DNA of 32,551 nucleotides from Vulcanimicrobiia bacterium. GTDB lineage: Bacteria; Vulcanimicrobiota; Vulcanimicrobiia; Vulcanimicrobiales; Vulcanimicrobiaceae. The notes under the pieces are model-generated. The model saw nothing but the letters and a program-made list of their open reading frames with translations, was not told where the DNA came from and did no database searches. The stretch lies in contig JAMXLK010000105.1 in the NCBI GenBank assembly GCA_024281075.1, forward strand, positions 1-32,551, written 5' to 3'. Below are positions 7,028 to 15,560 of this stretch, piece by piece. Both the position numbers and the translations under genes were made by a program. Within the stretch, counting starts at the first letter, position 1. Each line of letters opens with the position of its first letter.

Positions 7028-10000
7028 GTGCGCAAAGGTCTCGCGATCGGCCTGGTGGCCGCAACCATCATCATCTCCCTCGCGGTCGCGGCGCGCCACG
7101 AGCTATTGCGCTATGCGCTGCAAGGAGGCGCCGGCCTAGCGACCGGGCATGCCGTTCATATCGGCTCGCTCCACGTCGGTACCAATGACGCGACAATCGC
7201 GGATATCACCGTCGGCGACGCCGCCACGCCGCTGCTGCGGGCACAGCGGATCGTCATCCGCTATTCGTTGCGTGACCTGCTGCCGGGAAGCAGTCACCGC
7301 TTCGGTTTGCGTGCGCTCGAGGTGGACGGTGCGACGGTAACGCTGATTCGGTACCGCGACGGCAGCTTTAACGTGAGCATTCCAAACTTTGCTCCGCCGC
7401 CGCCGCCGCGGCGCGCCAATCGCGTTCCCCTGCGGTTTACGCTGCGCTTGCGCGATTGCGCAGCCGAGCTGCGCGAACCATCGGCCTACGACCCCAGCGC
7501 AAAGAGTTTGCGCATCGACGACATCGCGCTCGACGGATCGGTCGATACGGCGGCCGTCACCCAATACCGCGGTACGGGTACCTTCGAAGAGACGCGCGCC
7601 GAGCCGTTTAGCGTCGTCGGGAAGGTCGATGCGGTTAACGGCTACGCGGTGCATCGCGCGCGAGCGGCCGTATTCCCGGCACGCGCGCTTGCGAACTACT
7701 TCGCAGATACGCCGGCCGTTCGGATTCAGGGCGGCGAGGCGCGCAACTTCGACGCGCGGCTCTATGCGCTCGGCTTCACGCAGGAGGAGCCGCCGGCGTA
7801 TCACGCCAGCTTGAGCCTTGACGTTCGCGACGCGCGCCTCGCACTGCAAACGCTCGCGGCGCCGGTGGAACGGTTGCAGGCTCATTTGGAAGTCGTCGAT
7901 ACTTCGTTTTTTGTACGCGGCGCGACCGCCATGCTCGCCGGGCTTCCGCTCCGCATCGACGGCGGCGCGTACGACTTTATGGCCGCGCTGACGGGGCGCG
8001 CGCGGCTACGCGTCGCAGTGCGCGGAAACGGCGACCTGTCGACGCTTCGGCGTGCCTTTGACTTTGCGCGCGACCAGCCGATTTCCGGGGCAGCGCAATT
8101 AGGCGTACTGGTAAACGGTGCCATCGACGATCCTGTGATCATCGCGCACGTGACGGCGTCACGCGCGTGGTATCAAGCGCTCCCGTTCAAGGACTTGAGC
8201 GCACGTGTGGTCTACCATTCGAACGTCGTTGCGCTTGCACCGCTGAACGTTTCATACGCAGGACTCGCGCTGGGCGCCGACGGGACGATGCAGATCGGCC
8301 GGCCGCTGCGTTCGCAGTTCGCGCTTCACGTCAGCGGATCCGCGAACCGGCTGCCGTACCTCGACGAAATGCTCGGCGACGAACCGTTCGTGGTCGACGC
8401 CGCGGCCACGGGAAACGATATGCTCTTCAGAGTCGTCGGCAGCGCGGCGTCCACGCGCGGCGTTTCGCGCCTTGCCGCACTCTACGAGATGAGTTCAAAC
8501 GGGACGGCCGTCGTTGCGCCATTCTGGTTCCACACCGACCGCGGAAACCTCGATGGCGGATACGTCCTGGATCGTCCGCACGACTCGAGCGGCTTTTGGG
8601 TGCTGGCCAACGGCCTTCGCATGCGCGCGACGAGTTACCGCGCGTTTCCAGGCGTCTCACTTCCCGAGATGCCGCCCATCGAAGCGCGCTCGGTCGATAT
8701 GACGCTCGCCGGTGGCGGCGCAGGTAACTCGATCGTCATGGCCGGTCTTCTCGGCGGCAGCGACGCGACCGTTTCCCAAGTGGCGTTCAACCGCGTCGAT
8801 GCGGCATTCGGCGGAACGATGCAAAGTGCGGCCGTCAATCGTTTGCGCGCGTCGGGTCCGTGGGGTCGTTTCGAAGGCCACGGCGCTTTCTCGTCGCAGG
8901 GATTCATCGCATTTGGACATTATCGTGGGAGCTTCGAAGGGCTCGCGCCGTTTCTCGGCAGCGACATCACGGGACACGGTCCCATTGCGGGCACCGTCGG
9001 CGTCGGCGTCGACCCCCGGCGCATTATCGTGCAGGGTGTGAATTTATCCATGCCCGGATCGACGCTGCGCGGAGTGCCGATCGACCGGGCCAGCTTGACG
9101 CTTGCGATTGCCGGAGATCGCTTGCGAATCTACACCGCGAACGCCCGCGCAGCCGGCGGCGACGTCGTCGCCGCTGGAACGTTTGCGCTCGCACCGTCGG
9201 CGGCATCCCTCGGTTCTAATTCCGTCGCGCTCGTCGCGAAACAGTTGAAAGCCGCGCAGTTGCGTGGAATCGGTTTGCCGCTCGATGCCGGAACGCTATC
9301 GGCTGCCGGTAATTTAGCCGCGGGCTCGCCGATTCCAACGTTCGACGGCGCGGTTGCGATCAATGGCGGGCGCATCGCAAACTTTCCATTGAGTGGAAAT
9401 GGGAACGTTCGCGTCGCCGGCAACGCGGTTTCACTGCGCCGGATCCTGGGCGCGCTCGGCGCCACCTATGCAAACGTGAATGGTACGATCGGCGACCTGA
9501 CGTCAGGCGCGCCGACGTACGCGCTCGATGCCACGGTTGCCGCCGCGCAGATCGCACCCGCATTGCATACGTTTGGTCTCTCCAACTATATGACCGACGG
9601 CACGTTCAACGCGCAACTCCATATTGCCGGAAGGAGCACGACGCCGAACGTGAGCGGTCACGTCGGCGTGCCTGCCGGAAACGTGAACGGTTTGCCATTC
9701 GTCGATGGAAGCGCGATCCTCGCCGCCGACCCGCTCGGCGTTGCGATGCACCGCGGATCCGTGCAGGTCGGACGTACGGCGACCTCTTTTACCGCGGTCG
9801 CCCGACCGAACGAAAGCCTTATCCAAGTCGACGCGCCGCACGCGCATTTGGCGGACTTCAATAATTTCTTCGATACGGGCGATACGCTCGACGGTACGGG
9901 AAGCCTCAAGCTTTCCGCTGCAGCGCAGGACGATCACATCACCTCGAGCGGCGACATTGGCATACGAGCATTGCGATACCGCAACTTACCGATCGGCGAC

Positions 10001-12265
10001 ACGAAGGCGGTGTGGTCCAACGCCCATAACGGCATCACGGGATCGCTCGCCGTCGGCGGCAGCGAGGGAATGCTGCGCGCGCGAGGATCTATTGCGCTGA
10101 CGCCGTCATCCGCGTGGCAGTCGACGCTCATGCATTCGCGTTACGATCTCTCCGGAAGTATCGAGGCGCTCAATCTTTCGTTATGGCTTCCCGCGCTCGG
10201 TCTACAGGCGCTGCCAATTACCGGCCGTGCCTCGGGTGAAGCGACGATTCACGGACGTTACCCCGAGCTTGCGGTACGCGGCAGCGCTCGCGTTGTCGGA
10301 GGAACGCTCGGCCCTCTCACGCTCGATCGGGCCGATCTGAGCCTGCATTCTGCCGGCCGGCGGGTCGTTCTCGATCGGGCGGAGCTGGCGACGTCGGCGC
10401 TTTCCGCTTCAGCCGCCGGAACGCTCGGACTCGGTCCGAACGAGCCGCTCGACGTGAACGTTCATGCGTCGACCGACCATCTCGCGCAACTCGTCTACAA
10501 CGTTTCGCGCGTCCGGGTGCCGATCCGCGGCGCGTTCGAGTCGACGCTCAGCCTGCGAGGTACGTATAAGGCGCCGGCGGTCTCGGCAGGTTTTGACGGC
10601 AGCGACGTGGTGGCATACGGCATTCCCATCGCGTCCCTCTTCGGTGAAGTCCGCGTCGAGCGCAAAGCGCTCGTCCTCTCCAACGCCGGCGCGACGTTCG
10701 CACGCGGCGAGGCAACGTTGGCAGGTTCGGTTCCGATGCAACTCTCGCCGCTTCGATTCGCCGCGCCCGAACAGCCCGTCAACTTCGACCTCGACGTCAT
10801 CGGCCTCGATGCGTCGATCTTTAACGCCGTGCTCGGCTCGGGTAGTAAGCTGGGCGGCGTGATCGACGCGCATTTGGGCTTGTCCGGAACGGTTCGCCAG
10901 CCCGTCGCGGTGGGACGCGCCAGCATTAGCAACGGGTCGTACGTCAGCGAGATTGAGCGAACGCAAATTTCGCAAATCGCCGCAGCGCTCGTCTTCAACC
11001 ACACCACCGCGTCGCTCGAAAATCTCTCAGCGCGCCTCGGAAACGGTACCATTCGCGCTTCAGGCACGGCGCAATTCCCCAACGGGCTCTCGGCGGCCGG
11101 CGCGACCTTGGCGCTACGCGGGTCGGCGCACGGCGCGCAACTCGATCTCCCCGCATACGGAAACGGGACGCTCGACGGCGCGCTCGCGCTGGTCAAGCAT
11201 CCTTCGAGCAACGCGCTGCTTTCGGGAAGCGCAACCTTGAGCAACGCAACGCTGGCGTTCGCATCTTTTTTGCGGATAGCCCAAGCATCGAGCGGCGCCG
11301 GGCCGCCCCTTCCGCTCGATTTCGACCTGCACGCCATTGCCGGAAGGAACGTGCGGGTGCGCGGCAGCGGCTACGGCGCGGGGCTCGATATCGGCGTAGC
11401 CGGCTCCGTGAACTTGCGTGGAACGCTGGCTGCGCCAACACTCGACGGTACCTTCGAATCGACCGGAGGAACGTTAACGTACTTCGATCGCGCGTTTCGC
11501 GTGCAGGAGGGGAGCGTTCGCTTCAACCCGAGCGACGGCGTGCTTCCGACGATCCAGGCCGTCGCGACGACGACCGTTGTGAATCCCGACCCGGACCGCG
11601 CGCGCAACCCATACGGGAGCGCCCAGATCACCATCCGCGTCGACGGTCCGATTGCCAACATGCGGTTCGGATTCGAGTCGACGCCTCCGGGATATAGCCA
11701 GGCCCAGATCCTTAGCCTCATCGCGCCGTTCGGCGGCTTCGTTGGCGGTATCGGCTTCACGCGGGAGGGAATGCTCGCGCAGCAGCGGCCGAGCGGCATC
11801 ACGCCGTACGGCACGGTCTCTCCTATCCCCACCGGCGGCGGCTTGGCGCAACGAAGCACGATCACGGTTGGCCAGGAAGCGTTTAATTTGCTCAACGCCC
11901 AGTTTACCGCCGGCTTGTTATCGCCCCTCGAGACGACGCTAGGCCAAGGGCTTGGGCTCTCGAGCATCAATCTCACCCTCGGCTACTATGGAAACGTGGG
12001 TGTAACCGCGAGCCGGCTGCTCGGCAGGTACGTGACCGTCGCCTATGCCGTCACGTTCGGCATTCCGCAGACGCAATCGTTTGGACTCACGTTCGCGCCG
12101 AATCCAGACGAGTCCGCAACGCTCAGCTTTTACGTTCAGAACGGCCCGACCAAGCTCTTCCAAACACCGAACGGTCCGACGGGATTCGGTGCGAGTTATC
12201 TCCAAACGGAACCGTTAATCGGAAACAGCGGGTTCAGTCTCACGTATCAACGTCATTTCTGGTGA
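7028..12265 (+). CDS. tamB: TamB-like AsmA-family translocation/lipid-transport protein
   Basis: TamB-type proteins are inner-membrane-anchored and span the periplasm. They work with a BamA-family partner and are linked to outer-membrane protein assembly and to phospholipid flow to the outer membrane. This 1745-residue product is longer than E. coli TamB (about 1260). It has one N-terminal membrane segment (about residues 5-22), a very long run of beta-strand repeats typical of the hydrophobic-groove AsmA/TamB fold, and a C-terminal DUF490/TamB-type region. That region contains FESTGGTLTYFDR, VRFNPSDG and PPGYSQAQILSL. The chain continues about 180 residues beyond this, ending in beta-rich sequence and a terminal aromatic, which is unusual. 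The GTG start has AGGGC shortly upstream. It lies 173 bases after gyrB and immediately before bamA, the classic tamB-bamA pairing. Confidence 0.88.
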   Translation: MRKGLAIGLVAATIIISLAVAARHELLRYALQGGAGLATGHAVHIGSLHVGTNDATIADITVGDAATPLLRAQRIVIRYSLRDLLPGSSHRFGLRALEVDGATVTLIRYRDGSFNVSIPNFAPPPPPRRANRVPLRFTLRLRDCAAELREPSAYDPSAKSLRIDDIALDGSVDTAAVTQYRGTGTFEETRAEPFSVVGKVDAVNGYAVHRARAAVFPARALANYFADTPAVRIQGGEARNFDARLYALGFTQEEPPAYHASLSLDVRDARLALQTLAAPVERLQAHLEVVDTSFFVRGATAMLAGLPLRIDGGAYDFMAALTGRARLRVAVRGNGDLSTLRRAFDFARDQPISGAAQLGVLVNGAIDDPVIIAHVTASRAWYQALPFKDLSARVVYHSNVVALAPLNVSYAGLALGADGTMQIGRPLRSQFALHVSGSANRLPYLDEMLGDEPFVVDAAATGNDMLFRVVGSAASTRGVSRLAALYEMSSNGTAVVAPFWFHTDRGNLDGGYVLDRPHDSSGFWVLANGLRMRATSYRAFPGVSLPEMPPIEARSVDMTLAGGGAGNSIVMAGLLGGSDATVSQVAFNRVDAAFGGTMQSAAVNRLRASGPWGRFEGHGAFSSQGFIAFGHYRGSFEGLAPFLGSDITGHGPIAGTVGVGVDPRRIIVQGVNLSMPGSTLRGVPIDRASLTLAIAGDRLRIYTANARAAGGDVVAAGTFALAPSAASLGSNSVALVAKQLKAAQLRGIGLPLDAGTLSAAGNLAAGSPIPTFDGAVAINGGRIANFPLSGNGNVRVAGNAVSLRRILGALGATYANVNGTIGDLTSGAPTYALDATVAAAQIAPALHTFGLSNYMTDGTFNAQLHIAGRSTTPNVSGHVGVPAGNVNGLPFVDGSAILAADPLGVAMHRGSVQVGRTATSFTAVARPNESLIQVDAPHAHLADFNNFFDTGDTLDGTGSLKLSAAAQDDHITSSGDIGIRALRYRNLPIGDTKAVWSNAHNGITGSLAVGGSEGMLRARGSIALTPSSAWQSTLMHSRYDLSGSIEALNLSLWLPALGLQALPITGRASGEATIHGRYPELAVRGSARVVGGTLGPLTLDRADLSLHSAGRRVVLDRAELATSALSASAAGTLGLGPNEPLDVNVHASTDHLAQLVYNVSRVRVPIRGAFESTLSLRGTYKAPAVSAGFDGSDVVAYGIPIASLFGEVRVERKALVLSNAGATFARGEATLAGSVPMQLSPLRFAAPEQPVNFDLDVIGLDASIFNAVLGSGSKLGGVIDAHLGLSGTVRQPVAVGRASISNGSYVSEIERTQISQIAAALVFNHTTASLENLSARLGNGTIRASGTAQFPNGLSAAGATLALRGSAHGAQLDLPAYGNGTLDGALALVKHPSSNALLSGSATLSNATLAFASFLRIAQASSGAGPPLPLDFDLHAIAGRNVRVRGSGYGAGLDIGVAGSVNLRGTLAAPTLDGTFESTGGTLTYFDRAFRVQEGSVRFNPSDGVLPTIQAVATTTVVNPDPDRARNPYGSAQITIRVDGPIANMRFGFESTPPGYSQAQILSLIAPFGGFVGGIGFTREGMLAQQRPSGITPYGTVSPIPTGGGLAQRSTITVGQEAFNLLNAQFTAGLLSPLETTLGQGLGLSSINLTLGYYGNVGVTASRLLGRYVTVAYAVTFGIPQTQSFGLTFAPNPDESATLSFYVQNGPTKLFQTPNGPTGFGASYLQTEPLIGNSGFSLTYQRHFW

Positions 12266-12465
12266 ACGCTATTTCGCCGGCGCTCGCTTCATTAAACGCA
12301 CGTTCAAGCTTACGCAACGCGCAAGGACACGGGGTAAGCCGGGCGGAACAGGGCGTCCCGGGTCGCGCGGCCCACTCGTGCGCGCGCGTCGCGCTCAAGG
12401 CCGCAACGGCACCTCCTGATTCAAATGAGGACGACTTTTTTCTGAGGACGACTTTTTTCGCATGA
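12262..12465 (+). CDS. Possible 67-residue small ORF bridging tamB and bamA
   Basis: This open frame starts at a GTG whose last two bases begin the tamB stop (GTGA) and ends in a TGA that overlaps the bamA ATG (ATGA). It therefore fills the 196-base gap with 4-base overlaps at both ends, the same coupling style used elsewhere in the cluster. The product is Ala/Arg/Ser-rich with no membrane segment, signal peptide or recognisable domain. Its last codons cross the 17-base tandem repeat, read in two frames. It may be a leader peptide coupling bamA to tamB, or a chance frame in GC-rich DNA. No function can be assigned. Confidence 0.22.
   Translation: MNAISPALASLNARSSLRNAQGHGVSRAEQGVPGRAAHSCARVALKAATAPPDSNEDDFFLRTTFFA
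12426..12459 (+). repeat. Exact 17-base tandem duplication immediately before bamA
   Basis: The unit TGAGGACGACTTTTTTC occurs twice head-to-tail with no mismatch, at 12426-12442 and 12443-12459, ending two bases before the bamA ATG at 12462. Each copy holds a purine-rich GAGG and a six-T run. The second GAGG lies about 14 bases from the start codon, rather far for a ribosome site. The duplication may alter spacing of the translation signal or arise from strand slippage. Confidence 0.9.
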
Positions 12466-14723
12466 TCTTCGATCCGCGGCGGCGCGTGGGGCCGTTACAA
12501 AGGTACGTCGCTGTGCTCGCGCTGGTCGCGACGAGCGCTTTGGGCTTGGCTACGGTCTGCCCGGTTTGGGCTGCCGGCCCGAAGATCGTTTCGGTCGACG
12601 TAACCGGCAATCTCCACGTTCCGACCCAAGTGATCATGTCCGTCGTGGCGTCTCGGCCCGGGCAGCCATACGATCCAAGAGTGGTGCAGGAAGATCTCGC
12701 GCGCATCAATGCGCTCGGATACTTTGCCGATATCGCTCCTCCGCTGGTCCGGCAACGCCCCAACGGCATCGCGATCACCTATCGCGTGGTCGAAAATCCG
12801 GTGCTCACGAAAATCAACTTTACCGGAAACCAAAAGGTTCCGGGCGATACGCTCCAGGCCTTGATGGACCTCTCCGTCGGCCAAGTATTCAATACCAACA
12901 CGTTCAAGCAAGACGTGCTGAAGATCAATAACTATTACGAGCGCATCGGTTACGGCGGTCAAGTGCCGACCCACGTCAAGGATATCAATCTCGACTCGAA
13001 GACCGGGGTTTTGACGCTTACTATTCAGGAAGGCTTGGTCGTCAAGCAGATCATCATCGGCGGCGACCCGATCTTTCCGCCGCCGTATCTGCTCCCACAC
13101 CTGACGCTCCAGCCCGGCGGCATTTATTCCGATGCCGTACGCGACGCCGACTACAAGGCGCTGCAAAAGCTGTACGAAGATCACTTTCATCTCGAGATCG
13201 GTAACTTCGAAGGCGGCATCGTCCCGTCGTCGATCGACTTGACGGCCGGCACGGCCGACGTCAAGTACGACATTTACGTGGCGCGCATCGCGGTCGTCGA
13301 GATCACCGGCAACACGCGTACGAAGGACCAAGTCATTCGCCGCGAACTGCGCGAGCGGCCGGGCATGGTACTGAATACCGACGGCATCAAGCGCGACTAC
13401 GAGCGGCTTCAGGCCCTCAACTTCTTCTCGAAAGTCGAGCCCGACGTCAAACCCGGACCCGATCCAAAGAAACCGCAAGACGTCACGCTCGTATGGCACG
13501 TGACGGAACAGCGCACCGCCACCGCATCGGTCGGTTTCGGATATTCGGGCGGCTTAACCGGTCTGGGACTGTATGCGACGCTCGGCTTCTCCGATAACAA
13601 CCTGCACGGCACCGGGAACTCCGGCTCGCTGCAGTTTGAGGAAGGCGCGCGGGCGGGAATCGCGCAGCTGTCGCTCTCCATTCCGTATCTCGGCAACTCG
13701 CCGCAGGGGCAGAGATATACTGCGGGCGGACAAATCTTCGCGAATCACACGACCTACTATTATCCGGTCTATGCGATCTCGGGCTCCGGAACACAGGTGA
13801 AGAGCAGCTCGACGATTCCGATTCCGGTAACGCTGTATTCGAGTACGAACACGGCGCTGGTTTCCGGGGTCAACGCGACGAGCATTTCGAGTGCGAACGG
13901 CGCATCGGCCAACGTCGGGCGGCGCTTGAGCGATTACACGATCCTGTCGCTTGCCGTAACCGGCGAGCGCATACGGTACAACACGACCGTGCCGTCGCCG
14001 TATTACTTCCAAGGAAATCAGCCGAACATCTTTATCGGACCGACGCCCGGGCCGATCAACTCGACGCCGCAGAACTACGGCGGATCGTTCGGTATTTCGG
14101 CGTCGTCCATCGCGAACGTGAACACCGGTAATCCATACAATCTGGCGACGACGGGACTCAGCTTACAGACCATCACGCTCGACGATCCCTTCAACCCTCG
14201 CAGCGGCGTTAAAGGACTCTTTAATGCGGTGTACTCGGCGCCGGCGATCGGCTCGAACTTCCAGTTCACGCAAACGACGCTCGACATTGCGAAGTTCTTC
14301 CCGATACTCAAGGATGCCACGTTGGGAGTTCACGGCGCCGCCTACAACTCTACCGGAGTAATTCCGCCGAGCTCGCTCTTTACGTTCTCCGATCAGCAGA
14401 TGCGCGGATACAATCAAGTCTTCTACGCGACCAACGCTTTTCTCGGGCAGATCGAACTGCGCCAACCGGTCGCCCTCGACCGGCGGATAACGCTCGCCGT
14501 TTTCGTGGACGAGCTCGACTACCATATTCGCGGCGCATACCCGCTGCTCGATCCGTACACGAACCGTATCACCGGCTATCCGTCCGACTGGGCATTGTAC
14601 GGCGACGCCGGCTTCGGCATTCGGTTCGACGTGCCGCAGCTTGGCTTGCGTACGGTCCGTATCGACTTTGCAAAAGGAGTGAATGGAACGCACACGAGCT
14701 TCGGAATCGGCCAAAGTTTTTAG
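12462..14723 (+). CDS. bamA: Outer-membrane protein assembly factor BamA (Omp85 family)
   Basis: BamA is the central barrel of the machinery that inserts beta-barrel proteins into the outer membrane. The 753-residue product has an N-terminal signal segment ending near PVWA-AGPK (about residue 38). About four POTRA repeats follow (roughly 40-112, 113-190, 192-275 and 276-348); examples are KIVSVDVTGN, TKINFTGNQKV and AVVEITGNTRT. The rest is a 16-strand Bac_surface_Ag-type barrel ending in the typical terminal Phe (FGIGQSF). E. coli BamA has five POTRAs. It sits between tamB and three Skp-like chaperone genes, as in the outer-membrane clusters of other diderms. The barrel half includes a Ser/Thr/Asn-rich segment (about 445-490) that may be a long surface loop. 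TamA is the alternative, but the Skp-lpxD neighbourhood supports BamA. Confidence 0.92.
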   Translation: MIFDPRRRVGPLQRYVAVLALVATSALGLATVCPVWAAGPKIVSVDVTGNLHVPTQVIMSVVASRPGQPYDPRVVQEDLARINALGYFADIAPPLVRQRPNGIAITYRVVENPVLTKINFTGNQKVPGDTLQALMDLSVGQVFNTNTFKQDVLKINNYYERIGYGGQVPTHVKDINLDSKTGVLTLTIQEGLVVKQIIIGGDPIFPPPYLLPHLTLQPGGIYSDAVRDADYKALQKLYEDHFHLEIGNFEGGIVPSSIDLTAGTADVKYDIYVARIAVVEITGNTRTKDQVIRRELRERPGMVLNTDGIKRDYERLQALNFFSKVEPDVKPGPDPKKPQDVTLVWHVTEQRTATASVGFGYSGGLTGLGLYATLGFSDNNLHGTGNSGSLQFEEGARAGIAQLSLSIPYLGNSPQGQRYTAGGQIFANHTTYYYPVYAISGSGTQVKSSSTIPIPVTLYSSTNTALVSGVNATSISSANGASANVGRRLSDYTILSLAVTGERIRYNTTVPSPYYFQGNQPNIFIGPTPGPINSTPQNYGGSFGISASSIANVNTGNPYNLATTGLSLQTITLDDPFNPRSGVKGLFNAVYSAPAIGSNFQFTQTTLDIAKFFPILKDATLGVHGAAYNSTGVIPPSSLFTFSDQQMRGYNQVFYATNAFLGQIELRQPVALDRRITLAVFVDELDYHIRGAYPLLDPYTNRITGYPSDWALYGDAGFGIRFDVPQLGLRTVRIDFAKGVNGTHTSFGIGQSF

Positions 14724-14756
14724 CCGGCCGCCCACCCTGGAGATCTAAGGAACGAA

Positions 14757-15560
14757 ATGAAAATTCGGTCAGCGATATTTTTCGCCGCCGCCGTTGCGCT
14801 TGCCACATGGGCAGGGCGCGGCGCTATAGCGGCGGACCTTACCGACGTCGGGTTCATCGACCAGTCCGATCTGGCGAACCTGCCCGTCTTCGTCGCGGCA
14901 AACCGTCAGTTAGCGACGGCTAAAACGCAGATGGACTCGCAGTTCAACGCCCAAGTGAAGCACGTCCGGACCGATGCGCAACGCCAGCAGCTGACGCTGC
15001 AGTTTCAGCAACAGTTCAACGACAAGCAGCGCGAGATCGTCGGACCGCTTTTTCAGCGCGCGCAGCTGGCAATTGCAGCGGTCAGCAGTTCCCGAAACCT
15101 CTCGATCGTCGTCGACAAACGCATCGTGATTTTCGGAGGCCAAGATATCACCAAGGACGTCGAGGCGGTCTTTGCCGGGCCACAGGCGATCCAGCCGCCG
15201 GCCGCCACGCCGCCGCCGTCGCAGATCGGATTCGTCGATCAAAACGTGCTTGACGGCGTACCGAAAGTGCAGACGGCGAACGCGACCATGCAGCAATTCG
15301 AAACGACGCAGCGGCAAGTCTATTCGGCGCGCATCGCGCAGGCACGCACGCCGGCGGAGAAACAGCAGATACTCACGGAATTCAACAAGACCATCAGCGA
15401 TAAGCAGGATCAGCTGCTCAAGCCGCTGGTGGATCAAACGCGGTCCACGACATCCGACGTCGCGCGAAAGAAAAACCTGATTCTCGTAGTCGACAAAGCC
15501 GACGTGATCTATGGAGGGACGGACATCACGCCCGATGTCCAAAATGCGCTTACGAAGTAA
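14757..15560 (+). CDS. Secreted OmpH/Skp-like chaperone with two tandem Skp domains
   Basis: Skp/OmpH proteins are periplasmic chaperones that hold unfolded outer-membrane proteins before delivery to BamA. This 267-residue protein has a signal peptide (cleavage likely after AIA near residue 25) and two copies of an OmpH-like unit. Each begins with VGF-I-D-Q or IGF-V-D-Q and has a Gln/Lys-rich helical stretch. Each ends with a matching strand and motif: VVDKRIVIFGGQDITKDV in copy 1 and VVDKADVIYGGTDITPDV in copy 2. A Pro/Ala linker (about 142-154) joins them. Skp normally has one such unit and trimerises, so a double-domain chain is unusual. TAAGGA at 14746-14751 is a good ribosome site, and the gene lies 33 bases after bamA. 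The next gene overlaps its end by 26 bases. Confidence 0.82.
   Translation: MKIRSAIFFAAAVALATWAGRGAIAADLTDVGFIDQSDLANLPVFVAANRQLATAKTQMDSQFNAQVKHVRTDAQRQQLTLQFQQQFNDKQREIVGPLFQRAQLAIAAVSSSRNLSIVVDKRIVIFGGQDITKDVEAVFAGPQAIQPPAATPPPSQIGFVDQNVLDGVPKVQTANATMQQFETTQRQVYSARIAQARTPAEKQQILTEFNKTISDKQDQLLKPLVDQTRSTTSDVARKKNLILVVDKADVIYGGTDITPDVQNALTK

Noticed and set aside
12426-12459. CRISPR-like repeat
   Set aside because: Only two contiguous 17-base units with no spacer; it is a simple tandem duplication.
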